DNA of 64,000 nt from NCBI GenBank assembly GCA_963772975.1, contig CAVYZH010000005.1, forward strand, positions 124,001-188,000, read 5' to 3'. A program made the position numbers and the translations under genes. Each line of letters begins with the position of its first letter. The stretch's first letter is position 1. Under the pieces are notes generated by a model. That model made no database searches. It was not told the origin of the DNA and was given only the letters and a program-made list of their open reading frames with translations. Positions 1-8,266 of the stretch are shown in pieces. This stretch comes from AC-32 sp963772975. GTDB taxonomy: Bacteria; Actinomycetota; Thermoleophilia; Gaiellales; Gaiellaceae.

Positions 1-2238
1 GAGCACGATCTCGTTCGCGGCGGCGAGGAACTCGGACGGCTCGGGGTGCTCGCGCGCAAGCGAGCGGAAGACGAACTTCGCCATCGCCATGTCCGCGGCC
101 GCGTCGATCCCGTGGCCGGTGACGTCGCCGAGCACGACCGCGAGCCGCCCGTCCGCAAGCTCGAGGAAGTCGTAGACGTCGCCGCCGACCTCCATCCGCG
201 CCGAGGAGGCGTAGACGGCCCCGACGTCGAGCCCGTCGGCCTGCGGCTGCTCGCGCGGCAGCAGCGAGCGTTGCATCGAGTCGGCGAATTGCTTCTGCTG
301 CTGGTAGAGCCGCGCGTTGTCGAGCGCGAGCGCGGCCTGGCCGGCGATCGAGGAGGCGGCCTCGAGCGTCGCGCCGTCGATCGGGCGGTCCGGGTCGAGT
401 GAGACCAGCGTCAGCGTCCCGAGGATCTCGGCCTGCGTGGCGAGCGGGATCACCGCCGCCGTAGAGCCCTTCTCCAGGAACGGCACGAGCGGCTCGTGCG
501 CCGGGCCGAGCGACGCGGCACTACGCGGGTCAAGCAGGATCGCCCGCCCACTGCGGAAGACGTTCGGCCGCACCGGCGAGAGCGGCTGGGGCAAGGAGAG
601 GATCGCCTTCAGCGGCTCGGCCAGTCGCTCCTCGCGCACGTGCATCGCCACTGGCTCGAGAACCGCGCCCCGCTCGTCGGGCATGCGCAGCGAGGCGGCG
701 TCAACCTCGAGCGTCTCCACGATCGTGCGCGTGACCGCCTCCAGGGTCAGGTCGAGCGACAGGCTCTCCGAGAAGGCGCGCGAGATCTCGTACAACGCCT
801 GCAGGCGCCGCGATGCCTCACGCTCGGCGTCGAGTGCGACTTTGCGCTCCTCGTCCGCGAGCTTCGTCTCTTCGTGCAGCCGCGCGTTCTGGACGGCGAC
901 CGCGAGCTGGGCCGCGAGCGCGCGCAGGAGCTGTTCCTCGTTCTCGGTCAGCTCCCGGCCCGCCGCGGGGTAGACCGCGAGCAGGCCGATCAGGTCGTCC
1001 CGGACTCGCAGCGGGACCGCGATCGCGGCCTCGAGCCCCAGCTCCTCGAGCACGTCGAGCACGCCGCTCAGGCGTGGGTCGCTCGCCGCGTACGGGATGC
1101 AGAGCAGGCCGCGGCCGCGTGACGGCCCGAGCAGGAGCTCGAGCAGGCGCTCGGCGACGCGCGCGTGTGGGCCGGTCAGCTCGCGCTCGGCCGCCGGCTC
1201 GAGCCGCCCGGGCTCGGAGCTGAGGTAAACCGCGAGCCGCTTCGCCTCGAGCAAGCCGGAGACGTGCTCGATCGCCGTGTCGAGGGTGTGAGCGAGCGAG
1301 AGCTGCGAGATCGCCTGGCCGACGATCGTCAGCAGCGCGCGCGCGCGCTCGAGCTCGACCGAGAGCGTCTGCCGCCGTTCGCCGGCGCGCAACGCGTGGG
1401 CCGCGCGGACGGCGAAGATGCCGAGCCGGTCGAGCAGCGGATCGCTCGGGTGTGGCTCTTCGGCGAGCAGCAGCTGCAGCGCGCCCTGTGGCGGCTCGCC
1501 GAGCTGCAGCGTCACCACGGCGCCGCCTTCCTCCAGCGACTCGACCGCGAGCGAGCCGGGTACGTCGCGCGCGCGGCCGACGGCTTCGAGCGCCACTGCG
1601 GCCGGGAGGGTCGTGCCCGAGAGCGCGGCCAGCACCGGCCCCTGCTGCTCGTAGCGCCAGACAACGCAGGCGCTCGCGCCGGTCGCCTCGGCTGCGAGCG
1701 TCGCCACCTGGTCGGCCGCGCGGGCCTCGTCGGAGCCGGCAGCCAGCGCGTCGCCGGCAAGGCCGAGCAGGTCGGGCGCAGCGGTGGCCGCCCCGCCCCC
1801 GTCGCCGAAAGCCCGCCGAGCCAGCGCGACCTCGTCCGCAGCCGCCAGCGCCAGCGTGCGCTCACGCCCGTCGAACTCGCCCCGGCGGCGGAGCAGCTCC
1901 AGCGTCCCGACGACCGCGTTGCCCTCGCGAACCGGAAGCTGCAGCACCCCGCTCGCGCCGAGCTGCTCGGCGGCCTGCAGCAACACCAGGGGCAACCTGT
2001 CCCGCTCCTTGAGCGGCTCGGCCGGGACCGTACGCGCCGGGAGCCGCGACCCCTCGAGCTCGGCCCGCAGCGCCGCCGATTCGGCGTGCACCGCACGCGC
2101 GCCGGCGTTGCCCGAGTCGTCCACGAGCCGCACGACGACCACGTCCGCGCCGGTCACCTCGGCGGTGCGCGCCGCGATCGAGCCCAGCGCCCCGTCCAGA
2201 CCTGCGAGATCGCGCGTTTCGCCCGTTACCGCCATCAT
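1..2238 (-). CDS. Multi-GAF sensor, SpoIIE-type PP2C phosphatase (3' end off the window)
   Basis: A cytoplasmic sensor phosphatase of the RsbU/SpoIIE type, which would dephosphorylate an anti-sigma antagonist or a similar partner. I read about 746 residues before the left edge. Four GAF-like blocks follow one another at about residues 10-145, 150-290, 300-465 and 475-660, separated by short helical linkers. The PP2C domain then starts, with the metal-site motifs GGDVYDF and GDVTGHG near residues 685-710. The catalytic domain is cut by the window edge. No membrane segment is visible. Start: two adjacent ATG codons, 2236-2238 being the first; no clear ribosome site. It is divergent from the small membrane gene at 2277. 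The family call is firm; the partner and ligand are unknown. Confidence 0.88.
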   Translation of the reverse strand, partial: MMAVTGETRDLAGLDGALGSIAARTAEVTGADVVVVRLVDDSGNAGARAVHAESAALRAELEGSRLPARTVPAEPLKERDRLPLVLLQAAEQLGASGVLQLPVREGNAVVGTLELLRRRGEFDGRERTLALAAADEVALARRAFGDGGGAATAAPDLLGLAGDALAAGSDEARAADQVATLAAEATGASACVVWRYEQQGPVLAALSGTTLPAAVALEAVGRARDVPGSLAVESLEEGGAVVTLQLGEPPQGALQLLLAEEPHPSDPLLDRLGIFAVRAAHALRAGERRQTLSVELERARALLTIVGQAISQLSLAHTLDTAIEHVSGLLEAKRLAVYLSSEPGRLEPAAERELTGPHARVAERLLELLLGPSRGRGLLCIPYAASDPRLSGVLDVLEELGLEAAIAVPLRVRDDLIGLLAVYPAAGRELTENEEQLLRALAAQLAVAVQNARLHEETKLADEERKVALDAEREASRRLQALYEISRAFSESLSLDLTLEAVTRTIVETLEVDAASLRMPDERGAVLEPVAMHVREERLAEPLKAILSLPQPLSPVRPNVFRSGRAILLDPRSAASLGPAHEPLVPFLEKGSTAAVIPLATQAEILGTLTLVSLDPDRPIDGATLEAASSIAGQAALALDNARLYQQQKQFADSMQRSLLPREQPQADGLDVGAVYASSARMEVGGDVYDFLELADGRLAVVLGDVTGHGIDAAADMAMAKFVFRSLAREHPEPSEFLAAANEIVL

Positions 2239-2264
2239 CCGACCGCATCAAAGCACGGGCCTAC

Positions 2265-2270
2265 TAAACT
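2265..2270 (+). promoter_or_regulatory. -10 box of a leaderless promoter
   Basis: TAAACT ends six bases before the GTG at 2277. At the usual distance the transcript would begin on the start codon itself. No convincing -35 box is seen. Confidence 0.5.
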
Positions 2271-2276
2271 CCGCGC

Positions 2277-2504
2277 GTGGCCCTGCCGGAGCGAAAGCAC
2301 GTCGAGGAGGAGCTGCTCGACCCGACGGCGATCCCCCGGAACTACCGGCGCCACCGGATCAAGCGCCGCGCCCGCGAGGACCGGGCTCGCGAGAAGACCC
2401 TCGCGGCCCTCCGCTTCTGGCTCGTGCTCGTCGCGGTGCTCTGCGTCAGCGTCGGCCTGGCGGTCGTGATCTGGAACCAGATCGAGCAACTGTTCGGCCT
2501 GTGA
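2277..2504 (+). CDS. Small single-pass membrane protein
   Basis: A 75-residue protein of unknown function. The first 43 residues are strongly basic and hydrophilic, followed by one hydrophobic helix at about residues 46-67 and a short tail, so the basic part is probably cytoplasmic. The GTG start is chosen because a TAAACT box lies six bases upstream, as in several other genes here. Its TGA shares one base with the ATG of the next gene at 2504, so the two membrane proteins are probably translated together. I do not recognise a named family. Confidence 0.7.
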   Translation: MALPERKHVEEELLDPTAIPRNYRRHRIKRRAREDRAREKTLAALRFWLVLVAVLCVSVGLAVVIWNQIEQLFGL

Positions 2505-2995
2505 TGCAGACGCCCGAGCCCTTCCCGCCTGCCGAGCAGGAGCCGTTCGTCGAGATCGACGAGGAGATCTTCGTCCGCCCGGCCGCAACCGGCTTCTGGG
2601 CGCTCGGCGGCCGACTGGCCTGGGTCGCCGGGCTCGTGCTGACGATCTCGGCCTTCACCGACTGGTACGCCGGCCCGAACACTGCCGGGCCGACGCTCTC
2701 GGTGATCGCCTGGCACACGGGCACGCTCGGGAAGCTCGTCTTCGCGATCGGGCTGGTGCTACTCGGGCTGGCAGTGGCGCGCGAGTTCGGCTTCGAGCTG
2801 CCGCCGTCGGTGCCCGAGAGCCTGGTCGTGATCGCGCTCGGCTCGCTCTCGACGATCTTCGTCCTGATCCGGCTGATCTCGATCCCCGACTCGATTCCGC
2901 CGCCCGCCGGCCGCGGGATCGGGATCTGGATCAGCCTGCTGGCGAGCCTGGCCGTAATCGTAGCCGGCCTCTTGCGAGCCTCAGAAGAGCTGTAG
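2504..2995 (+). CDS. Membrane protein of unknown function
   Basis: 163 residues with an acidic N-terminus (about 1-30) and four likely transmembrane helices at about residues 38-55, 68-90, 105-125 and 142-160. The start overlaps the stop of the small membrane gene before it, which suggests one two-gene unit. Its last 65 bases overlap, in convergent orientation, the end of the PAP2 phosphatase gene on the other strand. No catalytic motif is visible and no family is recognised beyond a generic integral membrane protein. Confidence 0.65.
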   Translation: MQTPEPFPPAEQEPFVEIDEEIFVRPAATGFWALGGRLAWVAGLVLTISAFTDWYAGPNTAGPTLSVIAWHTGTLGKLVFAIGLVLLGLAVAREFGFELPPSVPESLVVIALGSLSTIFVLIRLISIPDSIPPPAGRGIGIWISLLASLAVIVAGLLRASEEL

Positions 2996-3467
2996 CCACC
3001 AACACTCCGAGGAGCGCGCCGCCGAGCACGTCGAGCGGCCAGTGCACGCCGACGTAGACGCGCGACCACGCGACCAGCGCGGCCAGCACGAACGCGGGCA
3101 CGGCCAGTCGCGGCGACGCCCATGCGATCACCGTCGCGCAGGCGAAGGCGGTCGCCGAGTGGCCTGACGGGAACGAGCCGGTGTGCGGCGTTGGCACGAG
3201 CGGCCTCGGCTCCGGATAGACGAGCGGCGGGCGCAAGCGGCCGATCCACTGCCGCAGGACGAGCGAGAGCCCGTCGGCCGCGAGGTCGGCGGCCACCAGC
3301 AGGAGCAGAAACCAGGGCCGCCGCCAGACGAGCGCGAGCACCACGCCGATCAGCACGAACAGCAGCCCATCACTGGCGATGCGAGTGAAGTCGACGACGA
3401 TCGGGTTCAGCCAGCCGGCGCGGTGGTGGACGACCCAGCGCTGGAGGTGATGGTCGAGCGAGATCAG
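2931..3467 (-). CDS. PAP2-family phosphatase, membrane
   Basis: Type-2 phosphatidic acid phosphatase family, an integral membrane enzyme that removes phosphate from lipid or isoprenoid phosphates on the outer face. The three family motifs are seen: RLRPPLVYP, the PSGHS box and SRVYVGVHWPLDV. The N-terminal helix that normally precedes the first motif is encoded upstream of the first GTG (3356), so I extend the gene to a CTG at 3465-3467. This CTG overlaps the stop of the response-regulator gene as CTGA, which would couple translation; the resulting length, 178 residues, fits the family. Start is uncertain: 3356 (GTG) is the conservative choice. Substrate unknown. Confidence 0.8.
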   Translation of the reverse strand: MISLDHHLQRWVVHHRAGWLNPIVVDFTRIASDGLLFVLIGVVLALVWRRPWFLLLLVAADLAADGLSLVLRQWIGRLRPPLVYPEPRPLVPTPHTGSFPSGHSATAFACATVIAWASPRLAVPAFVLAALVAWSRVYVGVHWPLDVLGGALLGVLVATALLRLARGRLRLRPGSPAG

Positions 3468-4048
3468 GTCGGCAGCAGCTGCTTGGTCTGCGTGATCAGC
3501 TCTTGCGGGTCGAACGGCTTGCCGATAAAGCCCTGCGCGCCGCGCTCAGCCGCCTCGTCGGCGACCGCCTCGTCGACCTTGCCGCTGAACATCACCACCG
3601 GGATCGAGCCGACGCCGTGCCGCTCGTGCATCAGCTGCAGCATCTCCCAGCCGTCCACCTTCGGCATCATCACGTCGAGCAGCACGAGGTCGGGGCGCAG
3701 CTCGTCCAGCACATTCATCCCTTCCTCGGCGCTGCCGGCCTCGTGGACGGTGTAGCCCTCCATCTCGAGGTTGACGCGCACGTACTCGCGCAGGCGCTCG
3801 TCGTCGTCGACGATCAGCACGATCGGGCCCGAGCGGGACTCCGGTGCCGAGCGCTGGAGGAAGGCGTCGAGGTCGTCGCGGCGGTAGCGGCGGTGGCGGC
3901 CTGGCGTCTTGAAGGCGCGCACGCGGCCGCTGTCAGACCACTTGCGGATCGTGCTCTGGGCGACGCCGAGGTAGCGGGCGGCCTGGCCCAAAGTGAGCCA
4001 ATCGGTTTCGCCAAGCGGCGGCTGCCTCCCTGGGTTGTCACGCGGCAT
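3464..4048 (-). CDS. Excisionase-type HTH fused to a response-regulator receiver domain
   Basis: 194 residues with an unusual order. Residues about 15-68 form a MerR/excisionase-type helix-turn-helix (LTLGQAARYLGVAQSTIRKW, then the wing GRHRRY). Residues about 75-193 form a CheY-like receiver: acidic pair VDDDE, phospho-acceptor Asp in LLDVMMPKVDG, Ser in MFSGK and Lys in IGKPFD. DNA binding thus sits N-terminal to the receiver, the reverse of OmpR or NarL types. It is probably a phosphorylation-controlled regulator; no histidine kinase lies in the window. A TAGATT box sits nine bases before the ATG. Its stop overlaps the PAP2 gene's presumed CTG start. Confidence 0.85.
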   Translation of the reverse strand: MPRDNPGRQPPLGETDWLTLGQAARYLGVAQSTIRKWSDSGRVRAFKTPGRHRRYRRDDLDAFLQRSAPESRSGPIVLIVDDDERLREYVRVNLEMEGYTVHEAGSAEEGMNVLDELRPDLVLLDVMMPKVDGWEMLQLMHERHGVGSIPVVMFSGKVDEAVADEAAERGAQGFIGKPFDPQELITQTKQLLPT

Positions 4049-4094
4049 TTCGGTGCGAATCTACCCAAAGCTCACGTTTCTGAGACATCCGCCT

Positions 4095-4298
4095 TCACGG
4101 CGCGGTGACGGTCAGCGTCGCCGACTCCGGCGTGAGGGTGATCGTTTGGTCGTTCGTGACCGTCGAGGCCGGCGGCGGGTTGTCCTCGAGCGCCTGGCCC
4201 AGCGCGATCCCGACGGCGAAGACGAGCACGAAGACGATCGCCCAGGCGATGCGGCGCCGGGTCGAGCTCTTCCTGCGCCGCCGCTGGTAGGCGCTCAT
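4095..4298 (-). CDS. Small membrane-anchored protein
   Basis: 67 residues: a very basic N-terminus (residues 5-16 nearly all Arg/Lys/Ser), one hydrophobic helix at about 18-36 and a Thr/Pro-rich tail with short beta-like stretches, so the tail probably lies outside the membrane. Its ATG overlaps the stop of the upstream gene (ATGA at 4295-4298), so the two are coupled. Function unknown. Confidence 0.65.
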   Translation of the reverse strand: MSAYQRRRRKSSTRRRIAWAIVFVLVFAVGIALGQALEDNPPPASTVTNDQTITLTPESATLTVTAP

Positions 4299-4609
4299 GG
4301 CTTGTAGTCGAGCGCGCCGCGGGCGTAGAGGTGGAACGCCGCGTCCTGGACGGTGGTCGAGCGAGCCGGCCAGCCCGGCGCTGGCTCGGCGACCTCCAGC
4401 GTCTCCAGCACCCAGCGGTCGGCGTCACCGTACGCCGAGGCGAGCTCGCCCAGGGTGAAGGTCTGGCCGACACGGCGGCGGAGCTGTTCGAGCACGAGGG
4501 CGACCTCGGCCAGCAGCCGCTCGTACTGCGCGCGGTCCGAGGAGGCCGCCTGCAGGCGGCGGTAGCCCTCGGCCCACTCCCCGCGGGTGCTCTCAAGCGT
4601 CCCCTCCAT
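4295..4609 (-). CDS. Conserved hypothetical protein
   Basis: 104 residues, soluble and mostly helical, with no signal peptide or membrane segment. Residues about 20-60 look like a coiled helical hairpin (RLLAEVALVLEQLRRRVG). It sits between the DUF501 gene and the small membrane gene, with which it shares an ATGA overlap, at the downstream end of the eno-ftsB block. I recognise no domain and assign no function. Confidence 0.6.
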   Translation of the reverse strand: MEGTLESTRGEWAEGYRRLQAASSDRAQYERLLAEVALVLEQLRRRVGQTFTLGELASAYGDADRWVLETLEVAEPAPGWPARSTTVQDAAFHLYARGALDYKP

Positions 4610-4620
4610 GGGCGGCGACT

Positions 4621-5076
4621 CTAGTCGCTACAGCAGCGGGCCGGCCAGAGCGGTTCCACCTCGGCGACGATCCGCTCGCCGAGCTCGTAGCCCGGCCGCG
4701 CCAGGGCGAAGGCCGCGTGGGCGTGGAGGCACTTGAGCCCGCCGGTGCGCGTCTGCCCACCGATCCCGCCGGGCAGCTCGGGCCGCAGGCGGCGCTGCTC
4801 CTCATGGCCGCGCTCGAGGCTCTCGCCCAGGGCCGAATCCTCGCGGGCAAGACGTCCGAAGCGCTCGACACCGCCGGCCGCCTCGAGCCGCGCGATCGCC
4901 GCCGCCAGCTGCTGGCAGGTGATCCAGTACGTCGTCGGAAACGGCTCGCCGGACTCGTCGAGCGCGGCCTGCTCGGTCACCGCCGGCCGGCCGAAAGGGC
5001 AGCGGACGGCTACCCGGCGAAACGCGCGCGGGGGCCGGCCGAGCTGGCGCTCCACGATCGCGCGGTCATCGTCCAC
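4621..5076 (-). CDS. DUF501 family protein
   Basis: A conserved actinobacterial protein of unknown function whose gene usually follows eno and ftsB, exactly as here. About 151 residues from the GTG at 5074-5076. Recognisable elements are the N-terminal LGRPPRAFRRVAVRCPFGRPAV, the PFPTTYWITC box and a C-terminal Gly/Cys-rich segment with KCLHAHAAFALARPGYELGERI. The several conserved Cys and His residues could bind metal; that is an inference. The reading frame stays open up to 5220, but that extension crosses a strong hairpin (5118-5144) and is not protein-like, so the GTG is preferred. Confidence 0.8.
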   Translation of the reverse strand: MDDDRAIVERQLGRPPRAFRRVAVRCPFGRPAVTEQAALDESGEPFPTTYWITCQQLAAAIARLEAAGGVERFGRLAREDSALGESLERGHEEQRRLRPELPGGIGGQTRTGGLKCLHAHAAFALARPGYELGERIVAEVEPLWPARCCSD

Positions 5077-5117
5077 CGTCGGCGATCTTAGGCGCTCGCT
5101 TGCGACGCCGACCAAGA

Positions 5118-5144
5118 GGCCGTGCCGGCTTCGCCGGCGCGGCC
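5118..5144 (-). terminator. 12-bp hairpin with GAA triloop
   Basis: Arms 5118-5129 and 5133-5144 pair over 12 bp with a single G-U wobble and a three-base loop. It lies between the ftsB stop and the DUF501 start. No T-run follows, so it may be an attenuator or mRNA-stability element rather than a full terminator. Confidence 0.45.
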
Positions 5145-5183
5145 GTCCAACGCACCGTCTGGGATGCAGGGCGACTCGCGGCC

Positions 5184-5516
5184 CTAGGGCGCAGGAGTCG
5201 TAGCCTTGCTGTGGACCCACGCGGAGAGGCCCTTGACGATGTAGAGCTTCTCGCCTGGGCGCACGAGCCCGAGCCGCCGTGCCTGCTCGGTCAGCGCTTC
5301 GCCGGTGCTCGACTCCGCCAGCCGGTGCTGCAGCTCGCGCTTCTCCGCCCGCAGCGTCCGCACGTCGGCAGTGCGGCGCGCGAGGTCGTGCTTCGCGTCG
5401 AAATAGCTCTGTAGCGGCCGTGCGTACAGGAGCCCGACGAGCACGATCGCGCCGAGGCCGACCCAGCGCAGCACGTAGCGCGAGCGAGGCGGGGGCTTGC
5501 GGGAACGCTTGGCCAC
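5184..5516 (-). CDS. ftsB: FtsB/DivIC-family septum formation initiator
   Basis: 110 residues with the layout of the FtsB/DivIC family: a short basic cytoplasmic start (MAKRSRKPPPRSR), one transmembrane helix at about residues 17-33, a coiled coil at about 38-75 (DLARRTADVRTLRAEKRELQHRL) and the small conserved C-terminal unit LVRPGEKLYIV. In the divisome such proteins bridge FtsL and FtsQ at the septum. The place after eno and before DUF501 is the actinobacterial norm, although here pyk has come between eno and ftsB. Confidence 0.88.
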   Translation of the reverse strand: MAKRSRKPPPRSRYVLRWVGLGAIVLVGLLYARPLQSYFDAKHDLARRTADVRTLRAEKRELQHRLAESSTGEALTEQARRLGLVRPGEKLYIVKGLSAWVHSKATTPAP

Positions 5517-5547
5517 GCGGCGCGATTCGCCGCGGCGCCTCGACTTC

Positions 5548-6963
5548 CTACACCGCGTCTACTTTGATCAGGTCGGTCGTGCCCGGGAGGTTGACGGCGG
5601 TACCGGCGGTGATCACGACTCGGTCGCCCTCGTCCACCAGGCCGCTTTCCAGCGCGGCGCCACGCGAGGTCGCGAGCAGCGTGTCGACGTCGTCGCACTC
5701 CGGGATCAGGAACGCGCTCACGCCCCATTCGATCGCCATCTGCCGCAGCGCGTAGTCGTGTTGGGTCAGGGCGATGATCGGCGCCCGCGGCCGGAGCCGC
5801 GCGACCACCGACGCCGTGCGGCCGGTGTAGGTGGGCACCAGGATCGCCTTTGCCCGCAGTGCCTCGGCGAGATCGCAGGCCGCGTTCGACATCGCCTGGC
5901 CAACCGTCGGCTCGTCGGCGCGCTCCGGCAGCTCGTGGCGGTAGCCGAGGCTCGGCTCGACCGCGCGTGCGATTCGGTCCATGTAGGCGACCGATTCGAC
6001 CGGGTACTCGCCGATCGCGGTCTCGCCGGAGAGCATCAGCGCCGAGGTGCCGTCGAGGATCGCGTTGGCGACGTCGCTCGCCTCGGCACGAGTCGGCTCG
6101 GCCTGGTGGATCATCGACTCGAGCATTTGCGTGGCCGTGATCACCGGCTTCCCACGCTCGAGTGCGGCGATGATGATCCGCTTCTGCACCAGCGGCACAA
6201 GCGCGACCCCGATCTCGACGCCGAGGTCGCCGCGGGCGACCATCACCGCGTCGGTCTCCTCGAGGATCTCGTCCAGCGCGTCGACGGCCTCCGACTTCTC
6301 GATCTTCGCGATCACGTGCGCGTGCGAGCCGGCCTGCTCGATCAGCTCGCGCAGGTCGCGCACGTCGGCGGCCGAGCGCACGAACGAGAGCGCGACGAAG
6401 TCCACGCCCAGCTCGAGCGCAAGGTCCAGATCGTCCATGTCCTTGCGCGTGATCGAGGGAATCGGGATCGGGACGCCGGGCAGGTTGACGCCCTTGTGCG
6501 AGGTGACGACACCGCCTTCGACCACCGCGCAGCGCGCGCGGCCGGACTGGACGCTGTCAACGCGCAACCGTACGAGGCCGTCGTCGATCAGCACGTCATG
6601 GCCCGGCTGCAGGACCTCGCTGATCACGGCCGGACTGACCGGCAGCTCGCCATTCGCCGAGCCCTCGGCCGTACCGACCACTACCTCTTCGCCACGGCGC
6701 AACGTGACGGGCTCGTCGAGGTCGCCGATGCGGAGCTTCGGGCCCTGGAGGTCGGCGATCAACGCGATCGGCCGCCCAACCTCGCGCTCCGTCTCGCGTA
6801 CCAGGCGCGCCCATTCGCGATGCTGGTCGTGCGTGCCGTGCGAGAGGTTCAGCCGCGCGCCGTCTACCCCGGCCCGCACGAGCGCCGAGAGCGCTTCGGG
6901 CGTCGAGCATGCCGGCCCGATCGTGGCGACGATCTTGGTACGGCGGGGAGGCGCTTCGGCCAC
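5548..6963 (-). CDS. pyk: Pyruvate kinase
   Basis: Converts phosphoenolpyruvate and ADP to pyruvate and ATP in the last step of glycolysis. 471 residues, normal for the family. Seen in order: RRTKIVATIGPACS at the N-terminus, MDGARLNLSHG-like box as VDGARLNLSHG, LQGPKLRIG, the active-site stretch VIAKIEKSEAVD, VMVARGDLGVEIG and TATQMLESM, followed by the C-terminal regulatory domain. The GTG at 6961-6963 is taken as the start because it gives the family N-terminus directly; an upstream start at 7056 would run into enolase. It follows eno by 31 bases, so both are probably in one glycolytic transcript. Confidence 0.95.
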   Translation of the reverse strand: MAEAPPRRTKIVATIGPACSTPEALSALVRAGVDGARLNLSHGTHDQHREWARLVRETEREVGRPIALIADLQGPKLRIGDLDEPVTLRRGEEVVVGTAEGSANGELPVSPAVISEVLQPGHDVLIDDGLVRLRVDSVQSGRARCAVVEGGVVTSHKGVNLPGVPIPIPSITRKDMDDLDLALELGVDFVALSFVRSAADVRDLRELIEQAGSHAHVIAKIEKSEAVDALDEILEETDAVMVARGDLGVEIGVALVPLVQKRIIIAALERGKPVITATQMLESMIHQAEPTRAEASDVANAILDGTSALMLSGETAIGEYPVESVAYMDRIARAVEPSLGYRHELPERADEPTVGQAMSNAACDLAEALRAKAILVPTYTGRTASVVARLRPRAPIIALTQHDYALRQMAIEWGVSAFLIPECDDVDTLLATSRGAALESGLVDEGDRVVITAGTAVNLPGTTDLIKVDAV

Positions 6964-6994
6964 CGTTCCAGCGTAGCGAGTGCTACGAACGACG

Positions 6995-8266
6995 CTACCG
7001 CTGAAAACGGGGGAACGCGTTCCAACCTGGAAACAGCGCGCGATCGCCCAGCTCATCCTCGATGCGCAGGAGCTGGTTGAACTTCGCCGTCCGCTCGCCG
7101 CGCGAAGGCGCGCCGGTCTTGATCTGGCCGCAGCCGGTGGCGACGGCGAGATCGGCGATCGTCGTGTCCTCGGTCTCGCCCGAGCGGTGCGACATCACGC
7201 AGGCGTAGCCGGCCTCGCGCGCCATCGTCATCGTGTCGAGCGTCTCGGTGAGCGTCCCGATCTGGTTGACCTTGATCAGGATCGCGTTGCCGATGTTCTC
7301 CATGATCCCGCGCCGCAGGCGCTCCGGGTTGGTGACAAAGATGTCGTCGCCGACGAGCTGCACGCTCGAGCCCGCGACCTCGGTCAGCGCGCGCCAGGTC
7401 GTCCAGTCGTCCTCGGCCAGGCCGTCCTCGATCGAGACGATCGGGTAGCGCTCGACGAGCCTCGCCAGGTACTGGACCATCCCGTCGCCGACCTCGTCGT
7501 TGCCCTCGAAGCGGTAGTGCCCGTCCTCGTAGAGCTCGGTCGCCGCCGGGTCGAGCGCCATCGCAACACGATCGCGGTGGCCCGCGCGCTTCGCGGCCTC
7601 GAGCACGGCCTCGATCGCCTCCTCGCTCGAGCCCAGATCGGGCGCGAAGCCGCCCTCGTCGCCGACGCCCGTCGAGAAGCCGCGCTCGTGGAGCAGTGCC
7701 TTCAGCGCGTGGAAGACCTCGCAGCCGACGCGCAGCGCCTCGGCGAACGTGTCCGCGCCGGCCGGCACGAGCATGAACTCCTGCAGGTCGATCGAGTTCT
7801 GGGCATGCGCGCCGCCGTTGATCACATTCAGCATCGGCACGGGCAGCGTCACCGCCTCATCGCCGCCCAGGTAGCGGAAGAGCGAGAGCTCAGCCTCCGC
7901 CGCGGCCGCCTTCGCCACGGCGAGCGAGACACCGAGGATCGCATTCGCGCCGAGGCGGCCCTTGTTCGGCGTGCCATCGAGCTCGATCAGCGCCTGGTCG
8001 AGGCCGCGCTGGTCCGCCGCGTCGAAGCCGCGCACCGCCTCGGCGATCTCGCCGTTCACGTTGCCGACGGCTTTGGTGACGCCCTTGCCGCCCCACTCCT
8101 GGCCGCCGTCGCGCAGCTCGAGCGCCTCGTGCACGCCGGTCGAGGCGCCCGAGGGGACCGCCGCGCGGCCCGTCGCGCCCGACTCCAGGGTGACCTCCAC
8201 CTCAACGGTCGGGTTGCCGCGTGAGTCGAGGATCTGCCGCGCGTAGGTTCGCGAGATGCCGGTCAT
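6995..8266 (-). CDS. eno: Enolase
   Basis: Phosphopyruvate hydratase, interconverting 2-phosphoglycerate and phosphoenolpyruvate. 423 residues, full length. Family marks are ARQILDSRGNPTVEVEV, PSGASTGVHEALELRD, the metal-binding SIEDGLAEDDW, GDDIFVTNPERL, the catalytic Lys in ILIKVNQIGTLTET and SHRSGETEDT. Its ATG overlaps the stop of mazG (8263-8266, ATGA). The mazG-eno-ftsB order is conserved in actinobacteria. Confidence 0.97.
   Translation of the reverse strand: MTGISRTYARQILDSRGNPTVEVEVTLESGATGRAAVPSGASTGVHEALELRDGGQEWGGKGVTKAVGNVNGEIAEAVRGFDAADQRGLDQALIELDGTPNKGRLGANAILGVSLAVAKAAAAEAELSLFRYLGGDEAVTLPVPMLNVINGGAHAQNSIDLQEFMLVPAGADTFAEALRVGCEVFHALKALLHERGFSTGVGDEGGFAPDLGSSEEAIEAVLEAAKRAGHRDRVAMALDPAATELYEDGHYRFEGNDEVGDGMVQYLARLVERYPIVSIEDGLAEDDWTTWRALTEVAGSSVQLVGDDIFVTNPERLRRGIMENIGNAILIKVNQIGTLTETLDTMTMAREAGYACVMSHRSGETEDTTIADLAVATGCGQIKTGAPSRGERTAKFNQLLRIEDELGDRALFPGWNAFPRFQR

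Noticed and set aside
6964..7056. Upstream start of pyruvate kinase at 7056
   Set aside because: It would overlap the end of enolase and add residues without family similarity; the GTG at 6963 gives the normal N-terminus.
5497..7080. Long plus-strand open frames over pyk, eno, mazG, mfd, clpB and dnaK
   Set aside because: They are antisense shadows of high-GC coding sequence: Arg/Ala-rich, no domain, and the opposite strand has complete known proteins.
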